Positions 1-6,186 of a DNA stretch of 7,702 nucleotides are shown in pieces (the first letter of the stretch is position 1; every line of letters starts with the position of its first letter). The position numbers and the translations under genes were made by a program. Location: NCBI GenBank assembly GCA_900543515.1, contig UQRW01000069.1, positions 1 to 7,702 on the forward strand, written 5' to 3'. The DNA comes from an uncultured Collinsella sp. (lineage in GTDB: Bacteria; Actinomycetota; Coriobacteriia; Coriobacteriales; Coriobacteriaceae). Under the pieces are notes generated by a model, which saw only the letters and a program-made list of their open reading frames with translations, searched no databases and was not told the DNA's origin.

Positions 1-2
1 AT

Positions 3-833
3 GTGCTGGGCAAGGACCAGCAGACTGCCGTCGAGCTGATCAAGGAAGCCGGCCTGGAGGTCGGCACCGTCGACCAGAGCTACAACGACGACGTCGACGA
101 GGGCAAGGTTGCCGAGCAGACCCCCAACGGCAACGCCAAGAAGCCCAAGGGCACGCGCGTGAACCTGGTGGTCTCCAAGGGCCCCAAGCCCTCCGAGAAG
201 GTTGAGGTTCCGCAGCTCGTTGGCCTGACCAAGGACCAGGCCGAGGCAGCGCTGGCAAGCGTTGGCCTTAAGGGCAGCGCTTCCGAGGAAGCCAACGAAG
301 CCGAGGAAGGCCAGGTCTTTGAGCAGGGCACCGATGCCGGCAAAGAAGTCGAGAAGGGCACGACCATCTCGTACAAGGTCTCGAGCGGCCCGGATACCAC
401 CTCTGTTCCCGATCTGACTGACATGACCGAGTCCCAGGCGCGCAATGCGCTCGACATGGCCGGCTTTGGCGTTAACGTGAGTTATCAGGAGAACGACTCG
501 GTTACCGAGGGCACGGTGATTAGCTGGAACCCCAGCGGCAAGCAGAAGCCCGGCGCCACGATTACCGTCGTCATTGCCAAGAAGTCCGGCAAGGCGAGCG
601 TTCCGGGCAATCTGTACGGTAAGAGCATCTCTGCCGCCGTCACCGCGCTCAACAATGCCGGCTTCTACAACATCGCGTTCTGCGACCAGAACGGCAACCC
701 CGTGAGCGGCAACGAAAACGCCACCGTCACGGGCGTCTCCCCCACCGGCAAGCAGTCCACCGACAGCACGATCACGTTGACGGTTTCGCTTTCTGGCTCC
801 GATTCGGGCGACGATTCCGGCACGACTAACTAG
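3..833 (+). CDS. C-terminal PASTA-repeat region, probably a PknB/StkP-type Ser/Thr protein kinase (5' end outside window)
   Basis: The frame is open from the left edge, so the GTG at position 3 is an internal Val codon and the true start is outside the window. About 276 residues are visible. They form four PASTA units: one partial (about 1-60, ending VNLVVSKGP), then about 67-130 (VEVPQLVGLTKDQAEAAL to YKVSSGPD), 132-196 (SVPDLTDMTESQARNAL to VVIAKKSG) and 198-265 (SVPGNLYGKSISAAVTAL to LTVSLSG). A Ser/Gly/Asp-rich tail ends the protein. PASTA repeats are extracytoplasmic modules that bind peptidoglycan fragments or lipid II. They usually sit C-terminal to a transmembrane helix in PknB/StkP kinases and in some class B penicillin-binding proteins. 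The kinase or transpeptidase domain is not visible, so choosing kinase over PBP rests on the number of repeats and the acidic tail. The stop is TAG at 831-833 and a strong terminator follows, so this is the last gene of its transcript. Confidence 0.88.
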   Translation: MLGKDQQTAVELIKEAGLEVGTVDQSYNDDVDEGKVAEQTPNGNAKKPKGTRVNLVVSKGPKPSEKVEVPQLVGLTKDQAEAALASVGLKGSASEEANEAEEGQVFEQGTDAGKEVEKGTTISYKVSSGPDTTSVPDLTDMTESQARNALDMAGFGVNVSYQENDSVTEGTVISWNPSGKQKPGATITVVIAKKSGKASVPGNLYGKSISAAVTALNNAGFYNIAFCDQNGNPVSGNENATVTGVSPTGKQSTDSTITLTVSLSGSDSGDDSGTTN

Positions 834-885
834 TCGAGGACCCATCACCCGCAGCGGCTAGGGCCGCAAACATATTCGCTCAACG

Positions 886-920
886 GCGCCCGCTTGCTCC
901 CCCGCAAGCGGGCGCTTTAT
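886..920 (+). terminator. Intrinsic terminator of the PASTA gene
   Basis: A 12-bp perfect stem (886-897 with 904-915) encloses a 6-base loop (898-903) and is followed by a T-rich tail, TTTATTTAT. It begins 53 bases after the PASTA gene stop codon. A smaller 5-bp hairpin (854-858 with 863-867) lies between them and has no T-tract. Confidence 0.92.
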
Positions 921-951
921 TTATCGACAGACCATGGCCCCTTAGCAACGC

Positions 952-976
952 AAAGAGGCCCGCAAAAGCGAGCCTC
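952..976 (-). terminator. Intrinsic terminator of the small minus-strand gene
   Basis: Read on the minus strand, GAGGCTCGC (976-968), loop TTTT (967-964) and GCGGGCCTC (963-955) form a 9-bp stem with one G-U pair. A short T run follows (954-952), with more T-containing sequence beyond. It starts 35 bases after the stop of the frame at 1011-1208, which supports real minus-strand transcription ending here. Confidence 0.7.
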
Positions 977-1010
977 CCAGGTGACAACAGAATATGTAAT
1001 GCAGTAATTA

Positions 1011-1208
1011 CTAGCCGCAGAACTTCACCATGGTCTCGACCACGAGCTTCTCGGAGTTGAGCTGCTGTATCATGATGCCCTGCTGGAACAGCGGGATGTT
1101 GGCGCGCGTGCGCTCCGGATCGGAGTGCTCGACGAACTCCTTCTTATCCAAGGTGCAGACCGAGCGCGACAAAACGACTTCGAAGCGACCCATTACGGCA
1201 TCGCGCAT
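1011..1208 (-). CDS. Small unrecognised protein, 65 aa (possibly the remnant of a longer gene)
   Basis: I do not recognise this protein. It reads MRDAVMGRFEVVLSRSVC at the N-terminus and ends ETMVKFCG. It has no evident signal peptide or membrane segment and contains two cysteines. Codon choice is typical of the real genes here (runs such as GAG-TTC-GTC-GAG and GCC-AAC-ATC-CCG), and an intrinsic terminator lies just downstream, so it is probably genuine coding sequence. The start is unsure. ATG at 1208 and ATG at 1193 are both possible and neither has a Shine-Dalgarno sequence. An in-frame TAG lies only one codon upstream of the 1208 ATG. That leaves three options: a small protein with a weak or leaderless start, a start at an unusual codon, or the 3' remnant of a gene cut off when the divergent LacI promoter region was formed. 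Its 5' end is 52 bases from the lacI start codon. Confidence 0.55.
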   Translation of the reverse strand: MRDAVMGRFEVVLSRSVCTLDKKEFVEHSDPERTRANIPLFQQGIMIQQLNSEKLVVETMVKFCG

Positions 1209-1212
1209 GCGC

Positions 1213-1218
1213 TACAAT
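1213..1218 (+). promoter_or_regulatory. Likely -10 box of the lacI-type gene
   Basis: TACAAT matches five of six consensus -10 bases and lies 42 bases before the regulator's ATG. No good -35 is visible at 16-18 bases upstream (around CCATTA, 1190-1195). Transcription from this box would start near 1225, inside the inverted repeat at 1222-1237, as expected for an autorepressed promoter. Confidence 0.5.
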
Positions 1219-1221
1219 CTC

Positions 1222-1237
1222 GGTTAATCTGTTAACC
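1222..1237. promoter_or_regulatory. Operator-like inverted repeat in front of the lacI-type gene
   Basis: GGTTAATCTGTTAACC is an inverted repeat with perfect 6-bp arms, GGTTAA and TTAACC, around 4 central bases. It fits the small A/T-rich palindromes bound by LacI-family dimers. The core at 1224-1237 shares the pattern TTAATC-N2-TTRACC with sites at 3617, 3651 and 4689. It overlaps the predicted transcription start of the LacI-family gene, so autoregulation is likely. Confidence 0.75.
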
Positions 1238-1260
1238 ACCCGAAAGCAGCAGGAGGCCCC

Positions 1261-2271
1261 ATGCCCACACCAGGCAAGCGCCCATCCATGCGCCAGATTG
1301 CCGTCGCGGCCGGCGTATCCGTCGCCACGGTCTCCCACGTCATCAACGGCAGCGGCCGTTTTTCCGAAGACACCCGCAAACGCGTGGAAGCCGCCCTAAA
1401 GGAATACGGCTACGTCACGAACATGGCGGCGAAGAGCCTCCGTATGGCCCAGTCCCGGACCATCGGCATGATCGTGCCGGACATCTCCAACGACTTCTTT
1501 TCCAAGATCGCCCTGCATGTGGAGCGCGAGCTGGCAACCGAGGACTACTCGGTCTTTGTTTGCAACAGCGCCAATGACCCCGCCCGCGAGCGTGACTACT
1601 TCCGCACGCTGGCAAGCAAGCAGGCCGACGGTATCATCTGTATCTCCGGCCTGCGCAGGCTCGACGGCGAGTTCGTCCCCCACGGAATCCCCGTGGTCTG
1701 CATCGACCGTGCGCCCGAAAACGACCTCGGTTTCCCACACGTGGGCTCCGACAACATCGGCGGTGGCTACATGGCGACCGAGCACCTCATCGAGCGCGGC
1801 TGCAAGGACATCCTGAGCATCTCGAGTTTTACCGCCAACTACCCCGGCAACGAGCGCCAGATGGGCTACGAGCGGGCGCTCGCCGCGCACGGAATGCCGC
1901 TACGCCGCGACTACCAGCTGTTTGTCTCGGGTAAGCAGCCGAGCATCATCGAGTCGGAAGAGCTCGTGACCGACTTCCTCTCCACGGGCTACCCCGTCGA
2001 CGGCGTCTTCGCCCATAGCGACCACGCAGCCGTGGGCGCGCTGCGTGCGCTCGTTGCCGCCGGCAAGCGCGTACCCGAAGACGTCCGTCTCATCGGCTTC
2101 GACGATTCCGTTTACGCGCAGCTTCCGACGCCGCAAATCAGCACCATCCGCCGCTTCCCCGAGCGCCTCGCGCACGAGGGATGTCAGGCCCTGCTCGCCC
2201 TGCTGCGCGGCGAAGAGCCCGAGATGGAGACGCTTGTCCCCGTTAAGCTCGTGCAACGCGCGAGCAGCTAG
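1261..2271 (+). CDS. LacI-family transcriptional repressor, 336 aa
   Basis: This is a full-length LacI/GalR-type repressor of usual size. Residues 10-30 (MRQIAVAAGVSVATVSHVING) are the LacI helix-turn-helix, and a hinge helix ends near residue 65 (MAAKSLRMAQSR). The effector-binding, periplasmic-binding-protein-like core follows (TIGMIVPDISNDFF at 67-80, CIDR at 147-150, GFDD at 279-282). The ATG at 1261 is chosen because AGGAGG lies 4 bases upstream and the helix-turn-helix starts at the usual distance. The gene converges with rpiB, sharing a terminator, and an operator-like palindrome sits just upstream. The same motif recurs in the promoters of the sugar genes, so it is probably the local repressor of that locus and of itself. 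The inducer cannot be read from the sequence. A phosphorylated or free hexose such as allose or allulose is my inference from context. Confidence 0.95.
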   Translation: MPTPGKRPSMRQIAVAAGVSVATVSHVINGSGRFSEDTRKRVEAALKEYGYVTNMAAKSLRMAQSRTIGMIVPDISNDFFSKIALHVERELATEDYSVFVCNSANDPARERDYFRTLASKQADGIICISGLRRLDGEFVPHGIPVVCIDRAPENDLGFPHVGSDNIGGGYMATEHLIERGCKDILSISSFTANYPGNERQMGYERALAAHGMPLRRDYQLFVSGKQPSIIESEELVTDFLSTGYPVDGVFAHSDHAAVGALRALVAAGKRVPEDVRLIGFDDSVYAQLPTPQISTIRRFPERLAHEGCQALLALLRGEEPEMETLVPVKLVQRASS

Positions 2272-2334
2272 ACAGCGGGCAGCGAATAGCCGCGTTTTTC
2301 TCTCGCATGTGCTCTATCCCACGCGCGACATGCA

Positions 2335-2367
2335 AAAAGCCCGCCACCACACGGGTGACGGGCTTTT
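2335..2367. terminator. Bidirectional intrinsic terminator between lacI-type gene and rpiB
   Basis: AAAAGCCCG (2335-2343) pairs with CGGGCTTTT (2359-2367), continued after one mismatch by CACC (2345-2348) with GGTG (2354-2357), with a 5-base loop. The A run on the left and T run on the right let it work for both converging genes. It ends 3 bases before the rpiB stop codon at 2371-2373. Confidence 0.9.
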
Positions 2368-2370
2368 CCG

Positions 2371-2847
2371 CTACCAGCCGCGTGCTTCCTCCGCACGTAC
2401 GAGCTGACGAGCCTCGATCTGGCGAATCATATCGATGCGTCGCTGGTGACGGCCGCCCTCGAACTCGCCGGTGAGCCAGGCGTCGACAATCATTTTGGCC
2501 AGCTCGATGCCTACCACACGAGCACCAAATGCGAGCATGTTGGTGTTGTTGTGCTCGCGCGACAGGCGAGCGGAATACGGCTCAGAGCAGGTGCAGCAAC
2601 GGATACCGCGCACCTTGTTGGCGGCAAGCGAGATGCCCACACCCGTACCGCAGATAACGATACCGCGATCAACCTCGCCGGACATGACAGCGTCCGCCAC
2701 GGCCTCACCCGCGATGGGATAGTCAAAGCGCTCGGTGCTGTCCGTACCGAAGTTCACGACTTCGTAGCCGTACTTCTCCTGGATATACGCCGTGATGGCT
2801 TCCTTGTACTCGACTGCGACGTGGTCGTTTCCAATACCGATCTTCAA
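2371..2847 (-). CDS. rpiB: RpiB/LacAB-family sugar-phosphate isomerase, 158 aa (ribose-5-P or allose-6-P isomerase)
   Basis: RpiB-type enzymes interconvert aldose and ketose phosphates: ribose-5-P/ribulose-5-P and, in many members, allose-6-P/allulose-6-P. Family residues sit at their E. coli RpiB positions: Asp8 and His9 in GIGNDH, catalytic Cys66 in ICGTGVG, ring-opening His99 in SREHNNTN, and phosphate-contacting Arg133, His134 and Arg137. Length is normal. The start is TTG at 2847-2845: GGGG of an AAAGGGG ribosome binding site lies 6 bases upstream, and MKIGIGNDH is the expected N-terminus. A 7-codon ATG frame (ATGGAAAGGGG...) covers that binding site and its TGA overlaps the TTG start. 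The gene is second in a unit with the epimerase gene (72-base gap, no terminator seen). Next to an AlsE-like epimerase and a PTS permease, an allose-6-phosphate role is at least as likely as a pentose phosphate role. Confidence 0.93.
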   Translation of the reverse strand: MKIGIGNDHVAVEYKEAITAYIQEKYGYEVVNFGTDSTERFDYPIAGEAVADAVMSGEVDRGIVICGTGVGISLAANKVRGIRCCTCSEPYSARLSREHNNTNMLAFGARVVGIELAKMIVDAWLTGEFEGGRHQRRIDMIRQIEARQLVRAEEARGW

Positions 2848-2919
2848 AAGAGACCCCTTTCCATAAGAACCATTCGCGCATGCCGCGCGCTCAATCCGTC
2901 CTAATTCGCCGTTCCGCTT

Positions 2920-3573
2920 CTAATACACCTCGCCGGCGCGCAAACGGCGCAGACACTCCTCGTAACCAGCGTCCTTGCCAAACAGCGCACTGGTGCCCAG
3001 GATAAATCCGTCCGCGCCAATGGCGGACAGGTCGCGCACGCGCTCGGGCGAGCAGGCGCCGTCGATCATGAGCTTGAAGCCAAAGCGCTCCTTCAGCGCG
3101 GCAAGGCGACGCACCTTGTCGTTCGTGAACTCGATAAAGCTCTGACCGGCAAAACCCGGATTCACCGTCATGACCATCACGTAATCGCAGAGGTTCAACA
3201 TCTCCTCGATCTCGGAGATAGAGGTGTCGGGGTTCACGGCGATACCGGCGCTCTTGCCGAGGGACTTAATCGCGGCGAGTGTCTTGACCACGTAACGCTC
3301 GGACTCCGGATGGATATAGATGATGTCCGCGCCGGCGGAGGCGAAAAGTTCAACCTTGCTGGCAGGATTCTCGACCATAAGGTGCACGTCGACGAGCTTG
3401 TTGGTGGCAGCTCGCACGGCCTTGATGTCTTCGAGACCCATGGCGAAATTGGGAACGAAACTGCCGTCCATCACGTCGCAATGGAAGATGTCGATGCCGG
3501 CGGCGTCGAGATCCTCGACGGTCGCACGCAGATTGCCGTAGTCGGCGCACATGAGACTGGGGCAGAGCAGCAT
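2920..3573 (-). CDS. alsE: Ribulose-phosphate 3-epimerase family, AlsE-like (D-allulose-6-phosphate 3-epimerase), 217 aa
   Basis: This is a (beta/alpha)8-barrel epimerase of the Rpe family, full length. Metal and catalytic residues are visible: His31 and Asp33 in FHCDVMDG, His64 in VHLMVENP, Asp171 in MIDGA, and the phosphate loop near GTSALFGK (193-200). Several motifs follow the AlsE branch as I remember it from E. coli, rather than housekeeping Rpe. These are PSLMCAD at the N-terminus instead of PSILSAD, VMTVNPGFAGQSFI with Ala in place of the second Gly of NPGFGGQ, and FILGTSALF instead of VAGSAIF. I therefore favour allulose-6-P to fructose-6-P conversion, though ribulose-5-P or a related ketose phosphate cannot be excluded. 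The ATG at 3573 has AAGGAG 6 bases upstream. The gene leads the epimerase-rpiB unit and its leader carries two operator-like repeats. Confidence 0.85.
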   Translation of the reverse strand: MLLCPSLMCADYGNLRATVEDLDAAGIDIFHCDVMDGSFVPNFAMGLEDIKAVRAATNKLVDVHLMVENPASKVELFASAGADIIYIHPESERYVVKTLAAIKSLGKSAGIAVNPDTSISEIEEMLNLCDYVMVMTVNPGFAGQSFIEFTNDKVRRLAALKERFGFKLMIDGACSPERVRDLSAIGADGFILGTSALFGKDAGYEECLRRLRAGEVY

Positions 3574-3582
3574 AGTGAACTC

Positions 3583-3612
3583 CTTATCTGCTCGGTGATT
3601 ATCTACTCGGTG
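3583..3612. repeat. 15-bp imperfect tandem repeat in the epimerase gene leader
   Basis: CTTATCTGCTCGGTG (3583-3597) is followed directly by ATTATCTACTCGGTG (3598-3612), 13 of 15 identical. On the transcribed strand each copy carries AGATAA, and the 3598 copy reads TAGATAAT, a fair -10 box. A further TTATCTA at 3632-3638 lies between the two operator copies. The first repeat ends 9 bases from the epimerase start codon, close to its ribosome binding site. Confidence 0.7.
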
Positions 3613-3615
3613 GTA

Positions 3616-3630
3616 ATTAATCGTTTAACC
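3616..3630. promoter_or_regulatory. Operator copy 1 upstream of the epimerase gene
   Basis: ATTAATCGTTTAACC. The core TTAATCGTTTAA is a near-palindrome around a central CG, as in many LacI-family operators. It is an exact 15-base match to copy 2 at 3650-3664 and 12 of 15 identical to the site upstream of the lacI-type gene. It lies 43 bases upstream of the epimerase ATG, beside the -10-like TAGATAAT. Confidence 0.75.
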
Positions 3631-3649
3631 TTTATCTACAGTCTGGCTG

Positions 3650-3664
3650 ATTAATCGTTTAACC
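3650..3664. promoter_or_regulatory. Operator copy 2 upstream of the epimerase gene
   Basis: An exact repeat of copy 1, 34 bases away (about three helical turns). A further TTAACC half-site lies at 3671-3676. Each 15-base copy is followed, on the transcribed strand, by a GTAGATAA element, so operator and -10-like element appear to be duplicated together. Confidence 0.72.
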
Positions 3665-3838
3665 ACGTTGTTAACCTGCAGGCTTTTCCAGATTCACAAC
3701 GTTGCCATATTTGCCTATCTAGCTGGTATCATGCAGGAGCCCGCACCACGAAACGCTGTCGTATTCCCTAGGAAGAAATCCCGCTACGCGGACAGCAGCA
3801 GCCAGGGGCCGCAATCCGCAGACCTGAGCCCGGACCCC

Positions 3839-4582
3839 CTACGCTCCAGGCGTGATCAGGCGCGCGCACTGGGCGATCTTCTCGTCATAGGACTCCGCGA
3901 TAATCGACACACCATCGAACCCAAACGCGCGAACATTCGAGAACTGATGGAACTTCGAGCTGTCGCACAGCACGTACGCCTTATTCGAATTCTCGCGCAC
4001 GATGCGCTTCTTCGCCGCCTCAACGTAGGAGGGCGTCATGACGCCGCGGTCCTCGTCAATCGCGTTGGTCCCGATAAACGCCTTATCGAAGTACAGATCG
4101 CGCAGGATCGATTCGGTCATAGAACCGCAGAACGAGGAGTTCACATAGTTGAACTCGCCACCCACCACGATGAGCTGGGCGCGCGTCTCGCTCTTAATCA
4201 GGCACGCCGAGGCATCCGTCGTGTAAATTGTCACGTCGCGGTCGAGCAGCAGACGCAGCAGCGCCGTGCAGGTGGAACCCGAGTCCAAGTAGAGCGTGTC
4301 CCCGTCCTCAACAAAACGCAAGGCGACTTGGGCAATCTGTTCCTTCTCACTCCCGTGTAGGCCCGAACGCGTCGAGATACTCACCTCGTGGACAGCCGAG
4401 AGGAGCCTCACCGCGCCGCCCGAAAGATGCTCAACCTTGCCAAGCGCCTCCAGCTCCTTGAGGTCGCGACGTAGCGTCGAAATAGAGACGCCCGGCAGCT
4501 CCTCCTGCAGCTCGGAAATCCTCGCGAGGCCCGACTTCTGCAGGCACTCTACAATTCGCTCCTGGCGCTCATACGGAATCAT
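3839..4582 (-). CDS. DeoR-family transcriptional regulator, 247 aa
   Basis: DeoR-type regulators bind DNA through an N-terminal winged helix and sense sugar phosphates with a C-terminal DeoRC domain. Residues 1-57 (MIPYERQERIVECL, then ISELQEELPGVSISTLRRDLKELEALG) form the helix-turn-helix. The sensor domain follows, with LDSGST (99-104), VVGGEF (139-144), the FCGSM segment (151-155), FIGTNAID (169-176) and CDSSK (206-210), all usual family motifs. The frame is open further upstream to 4894, but I start at 4582. GGAGAGG ends 8 bases before that ATG, the length becomes standard, and the upstream extension would run into the end of the PTS gene with a non-homologous arginine-rich sequence. It lies between the PTS operon and the epimerase operon on the same strand. 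A copy of the LacI-type operator sits 107 bases upstream, so it may itself be under the LacI-type repressor. I see no convincing terminator after its stop. Confidence 0.93.
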   Translation of the reverse strand: MIPYERQERIVECLQKSGLARISELQEELPGVSISTLRRDLKELEALGKVEHLSGGAVRLLSAVHEVSISTRSGLHGSEKEQIAQVALRFVEDGDTLYLDSGSTCTALLRLLLDRDVTIYTTDASACLIKSETRAQLIVVGGEFNYVNSSFCGSMTESILRDLYFDKAFIGTNAIDEDRGVMTPSYVEAAKKRIVRENSNKAYVLCDSSKFHQFSNVRAFGFDGVSIIAESYDEKIAQCARLITPGA

Positions 4583-4626
4583 ATTGGGAACCTCTCCAAA
4601 CCACTCTGCTTCACGCTCGTTCATTT

Positions 4627-4638
4627 CTTTTCGAAAAG
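4627..4638. promoter_or_regulatory. 12-bp perfect palindrome upstream of the deoR-type gene
   Basis: CTTTTCGAAAAG lies 45-56 bases upstream of the regulator's ATG, beside further TTTC-containing sequence (TCATTTC). DeoR-family proteins often bind TTTC- or TTTTC-containing repeats, so this is a candidate autoregulatory site. A chance palindrome of this length is not excluded. Confidence 0.35.
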
Positions 4639-4688
4639 TGTAACGCACAAGCAGAATAGCGGCCGCCACCTGTTGCGATGACGACCGC

Positions 4689-4702
4689 TTAATCGATTGA
4701 CC
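4689..4702. promoter_or_regulatory. Operator copy upstream of the deoR-type gene
   Basis: TTAATCGATTGACC fits TTAATC-N2-TTRACC. Over the 15-base window 4688-4702 it matches 12 of 15 bases of the epimerase-promoter repeats. It sits in the 224-base gap between the PTS gene stop and the deoR-type ATG. Confidence 0.65.
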
Positions 4703-4708
4703 TACCCT

Positions 4709-4772
4709 CTCGTTCACAATTTGAACGAGGTTGACACACCTCGCGTAAGCGCGACGCTCTTCAAGCGAAGAG
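4709..4772. repeat. Cluster of three inverted repeats between PTS and deoR-type genes
   Basis: First, CTCGTTCA (4709-4716) and TGAACGAG (4722-4729) form 8-bp perfect arms around CAATT. Second, TCGCG (4741-4745) pairs with CGCGA (4750-4754) around TAAG. Third, CTCTTC (4757-4762) pairs with GAAGAG (4767-4772) around AAGC. None has a T-tract on either strand. They are therefore poor intrinsic terminators and may be protein-binding sites or mRNA-stabilising hairpins at the end of the PTS message. The first is the best regulator-site candidate. Confidence 0.45.
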
Positions 4773-4806
4773 AACGACCCTAGGAGAGGCGGCGCATCCG
4801 GGGCTC

Positions 4807-6183
4807 TTAGGCGAACTGATCCTCCTTGCCGGTGAAGGCGAAGGCAAGAACACCGGCCACGACGGCGGAAATGAGCATGCCGACCATAGCCCAAGCGAAG
4901 TTCATGGGGTCGGAACTCACGAAAGCCGGGAACGTAGTGACGGAACCGAAGGTGAACGCAGTGGTGACGACCTTCATGATACCGAGGAACGCGCCGCCGA
5001 CGGCACCGCCGATGATCTGCGCAAGCCAGACCTTCTTGTTCTTCACGAGCATACCGAACAGCGTGGGCTCGATGATGGCGGACAGGGCGATCGATACGAC
5101 ACCGGTCATCGCGAAGCTCTTGAGCTTCTGGTCGCGGGCCTTGAGGAACACGCCGAAGGCGCAGCCGATAACGGCGAAGTTGCAGGCGAAGGTGAAGGGG
5201 CAGATGTAGTCGAAGCCGTTCTGAGCGATGTTGTTGATCATGATGGGGTTCACGGCCCAGTGGATGCCCATGGACACCAGCACGGACCAGCCGCCGCCAA
5301 CCAGCACGCCGGCGAACACGGAGCTGCGCTCGATCAGCCAGTTGACCACGAAGGCGATGGCCTCACCAGCGTAGACGCCCAGGGGACCGATGACGAGCAT
5401 GGTGAGCGGAACCATAACGATCAGGGAGATGGCGGGCAGCACGACGAGCTTGAGCATCTCGGAAACGTGCTCATCGAGCCACTTGTACAGGTACGAGTAG
5501 ACCCAGACAGACAAGATGGCAGGGATAACCGTGGAGTTGTAGTTCAAGAGAACCACGGGGATGCCGAAGAAGTCCGTCATGGCGCCGTTGCCCGCGTCGC
5601 CCATGAGGGCGATGAAGTCCGGGTAGAGCAGGCACGCGCCGAGCAGCGCCGACAGGTACGGGCTCGCGCCGAAGCGCTTGCCGGCGGAGAAGCCGAGCAG
5701 CACGGGCAGGAAGTAGAACACGCTCATGGCCAGGGTGTACAGGATGGTGTAGGTACCCGTGCCCTCAGCGATGATGCCGAGCTGGGCGGCCAGGATAACG
5801 AAGCCGCGCAGGATACCGGAGCCGGCCATGGCGGGCAGCAGCGGGGCAAAGATGCCGGAGATCGCGGAGAAGACCTGGCTGACGATGCTCTCGCCCTCGT
5901 CCTTGGTAGCAGCGGAGATTTCCACGCCCGAACCCTTGACCAGCGGCTCAAACTTCTCGTACAGCTTCGGGACCTCAGTGCCGATGAGAACCTGGTACTG
6001 ACCGGCCTTGTTCAGCGTGTTCACAACGCCTTCGACTTCTTTGACCGCAGCGTCGTCGCAAGCCGCGTCGTCTTTGAGATTGAGGCGCAGGCGCGTCGCG
6101 CAGTGCGTCATGCCCGAGATGTTCTCGGGACCACCGACGGCGTCCAGAATCCCCTGAGCCATCGCGTTCCAGTCGCGTTTCAT
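4807..6183 (-). CDS. PTS sugar permease EIIBC (glucose/beta-glucoside family), 458 aa, no fused EIIA
   Basis: This is a membrane permease that transports a sugar while phosphorylating it, using phosphate passed from EIIA. The EIIB domain spans about residues 1-80, with the phosphorylated Cys28 in GMTHCATRLRL. A linker of about 20 residues follows, then the EIIC domain from about 101 to 452 with roughly ten hydrophobic segments (IFAPLLPAMAGSGILRG near 111-127 and IHWAVNPIMINNIAQNG are typical). The conserved EIIC glutamate motif appears as IIEPTLFG in place of the common GITEPAIFG, a small departure that may reflect substrate. The protein ends GKEDQFA without an EIIA domain, so an EIIA from elsewhere must serve it. 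The ATG at 6183 has GGGGAGG 6 bases upstream, inside the end of the isomerase gene; only 3 bases separate the genes, so translation is probably coupled. Gene context suggests a rare aldohexose or ketohexose; the sequence alone does not fix this. Confidence 0.94.
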   Translation of the reverse strand: MKRDWNAMAQGILDAVGGPENISGMTHCATRLRLNLKDDAACDDAAVKEVEGVVNTLNKAGQYQVLIGTEVPKLYEKFEPLVKGSGVEISAATKDEGESIVSQVFSAISGIFAPLLPAMAGSGILRGFVILAAQLGIIAEGTGTYTILYTLAMSVFYFLPVLLGFSAGKRFGASPYLSALLGACLLYPDFIALMGDAGNGAMTDFFGIPVVLLNYNSTVIPAILSVWVYSYLYKWLDEHVSEMLKLVVLPAISLIVMVPLTMLVIGPLGVYAGEAIAFVVNWLIERSSVFAGVLVGGGWSVLVSMGIHWAVNPIMINNIAQNGFDYICPFTFACNFAVIGCAFGVFLKARDQKLKSFAMTGVVSIALSAIIEPTLFGMLVKNKKVWLAQIIGGAVGGAFLGIMKVVTTAFTFGSVTTFPAFVSSDPMNFAWAMVGMLISAVVAGVLAFAFTGKEDQFA

Positions 6184-6186
6184 TGG

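Noticed and set aside
3583..3676. CRISPR-like array or transposon ends
   Set aside because: Only two copies of each short repeat occur, with spacing that fits promoter elements; no spacer-repeat regularity and no transposase gene nearby.
3770..3838. Intrinsic terminator after the deoR-type gene
   Set aside because: Only short or interrupted stems occur (for example a 4-bp CCGC/GCGG stem near 3781-3791) with no proper T-run, so read-through into the epimerase unit remains possible.
3668..4360. Plus-strand frame of 230 codons opposite the deoR-type gene
   Set aside because: Arginine-rich antisense shadow without ribosome binding site or family motifs.
4583..4894. N-terminal extension of the deoR-type frame
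   Set aside because: It overlaps the end of the PTS gene, is arginine-rich without homology to DeoR proteins, and the ATG at 4582 has a strong binding site and gives the standard length.
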